64,000 bases of DNA from Streptomyces cyaneogriseus subsp. noncyanogenus. GTDB taxonomy: Bacteria > Actinomycetota > Actinomycetes > Streptomycetales > Streptomycetaceae. Below are positions 63,964 through 64,000 of the stretch, piece by piece. Within the stretch, counting starts at the first letter, position 1. The number at the start of each line of letters is the position of its first letter. The notes below the pieces were generated by a model, which saw only the letters and a program-made list of their open reading frames with translations, searched no databases and had not been told where the DNA came from. The stretch lies in the NCBI RefSeq assembly GCF_000931445.1, contig NZ_CP010849.1, forward strand, positions 5,704,001 through 5,768,000. The letters are read 5' to 3'. The translations under genes and the position numbers were made by a program.

Positions 63964-64000
63964 GGGCGATGGCCGTTTGTGTACGCACCCCCGGAATCCC

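Overview
The window is chromosomal DNA from a Streptomyces or very close relative. The evidence is very high GC with strong GC bias at third codon positions, many GTG starts, TANNNT-type -10 boxes, and the gene order dxr - site-2 protease - ispG - GNAT pair - proS - rimP - nusA - ylxR - infB - DUF503 - rbfA - truB - (trypsin/NTPase) - ribF - oligopeptide ABC transporter - type VII secretion locus. This is the arrangement I recall from the central chromosome of S. coelicolor. No tRNA, rRNA, CRISPR array, insertion sequence or prophage was seen.

Region 1 (1-8.5 kb, + strand) holds the end of an acyl-CoA dehydrogenase gene, then isoprenoid (MEP pathway) and housekeeping genes: dxr, an RseP-like membrane metalloprotease (ATGA overlap with dxr), ispG, two acetyltransferases and proS. 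Region 2 (8.6-10.6 kb, - strand) holds an aminoglycoside-phosphotransferase homologue that has lost its catalytic residues, and a coupled pair made of a DUF4439 ferritin-like protein and a Tat-type lipoprotein. Region 3 (10.9-18 kb, +) is the rimP-nusA-ylxR-infB-DUF503-rbfA-truB translation block. Region 4 (18.2-23 kb, +) is a 1245-residue protein joining a trypsin fold that lacks its serine to a P-loop NTPase, followed by ribF. Region 5 (23-29 kb, -) is a complete five-gene oligopeptide ABC transporter read as one unit from a promoter near 29.05 kb.

Region 6 (29.2-63.8 kb) is an ESX-type (type VII) secretion locus. Conserved parts lie at both ends: an EspI-like ParA ATPase, DUF397 protein, unknown protein and EccE (- strand), then EccB, EsxB, EsxA and mycosin (+) on the left; EccC (-) and EccD (+) on the right. 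Between them is cargo: a tandemly duplicated mycosin/Gly-rich-protein module with one copy decayed to a pseudogene; a - strand operon with an N-terminal-helical toxin carrying a nucleotide/nucleic-acid deaminase domain, two SUKH-4 immunity-like proteins (one fused to a deaminase-like domain related to the toxin) and a WD40-like P-loop protein; and + strand effector units with small WXG100-like partners.

The most novel pieces are (i) a putative secreted papain/C39-like cysteine peptidase (50.8-52.4 kb) followed 16 bases later by a lipoprotein resembling chagasin (family I42), a class of natural inhibitors of papain-like peptidases, so a likely toxin-immunity pair; (ii) the deaminase toxin and the toxin-like domain carried by its neighbouring SUKH-4 protein, with a LexA-like box over the toxin's ribosome binding site; and (iii) tandem mycosins with Pro/Gln-rich tails, one with a TTA codon. 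Functional statements for these are inferences from motifs and gene order; I could run no searches.
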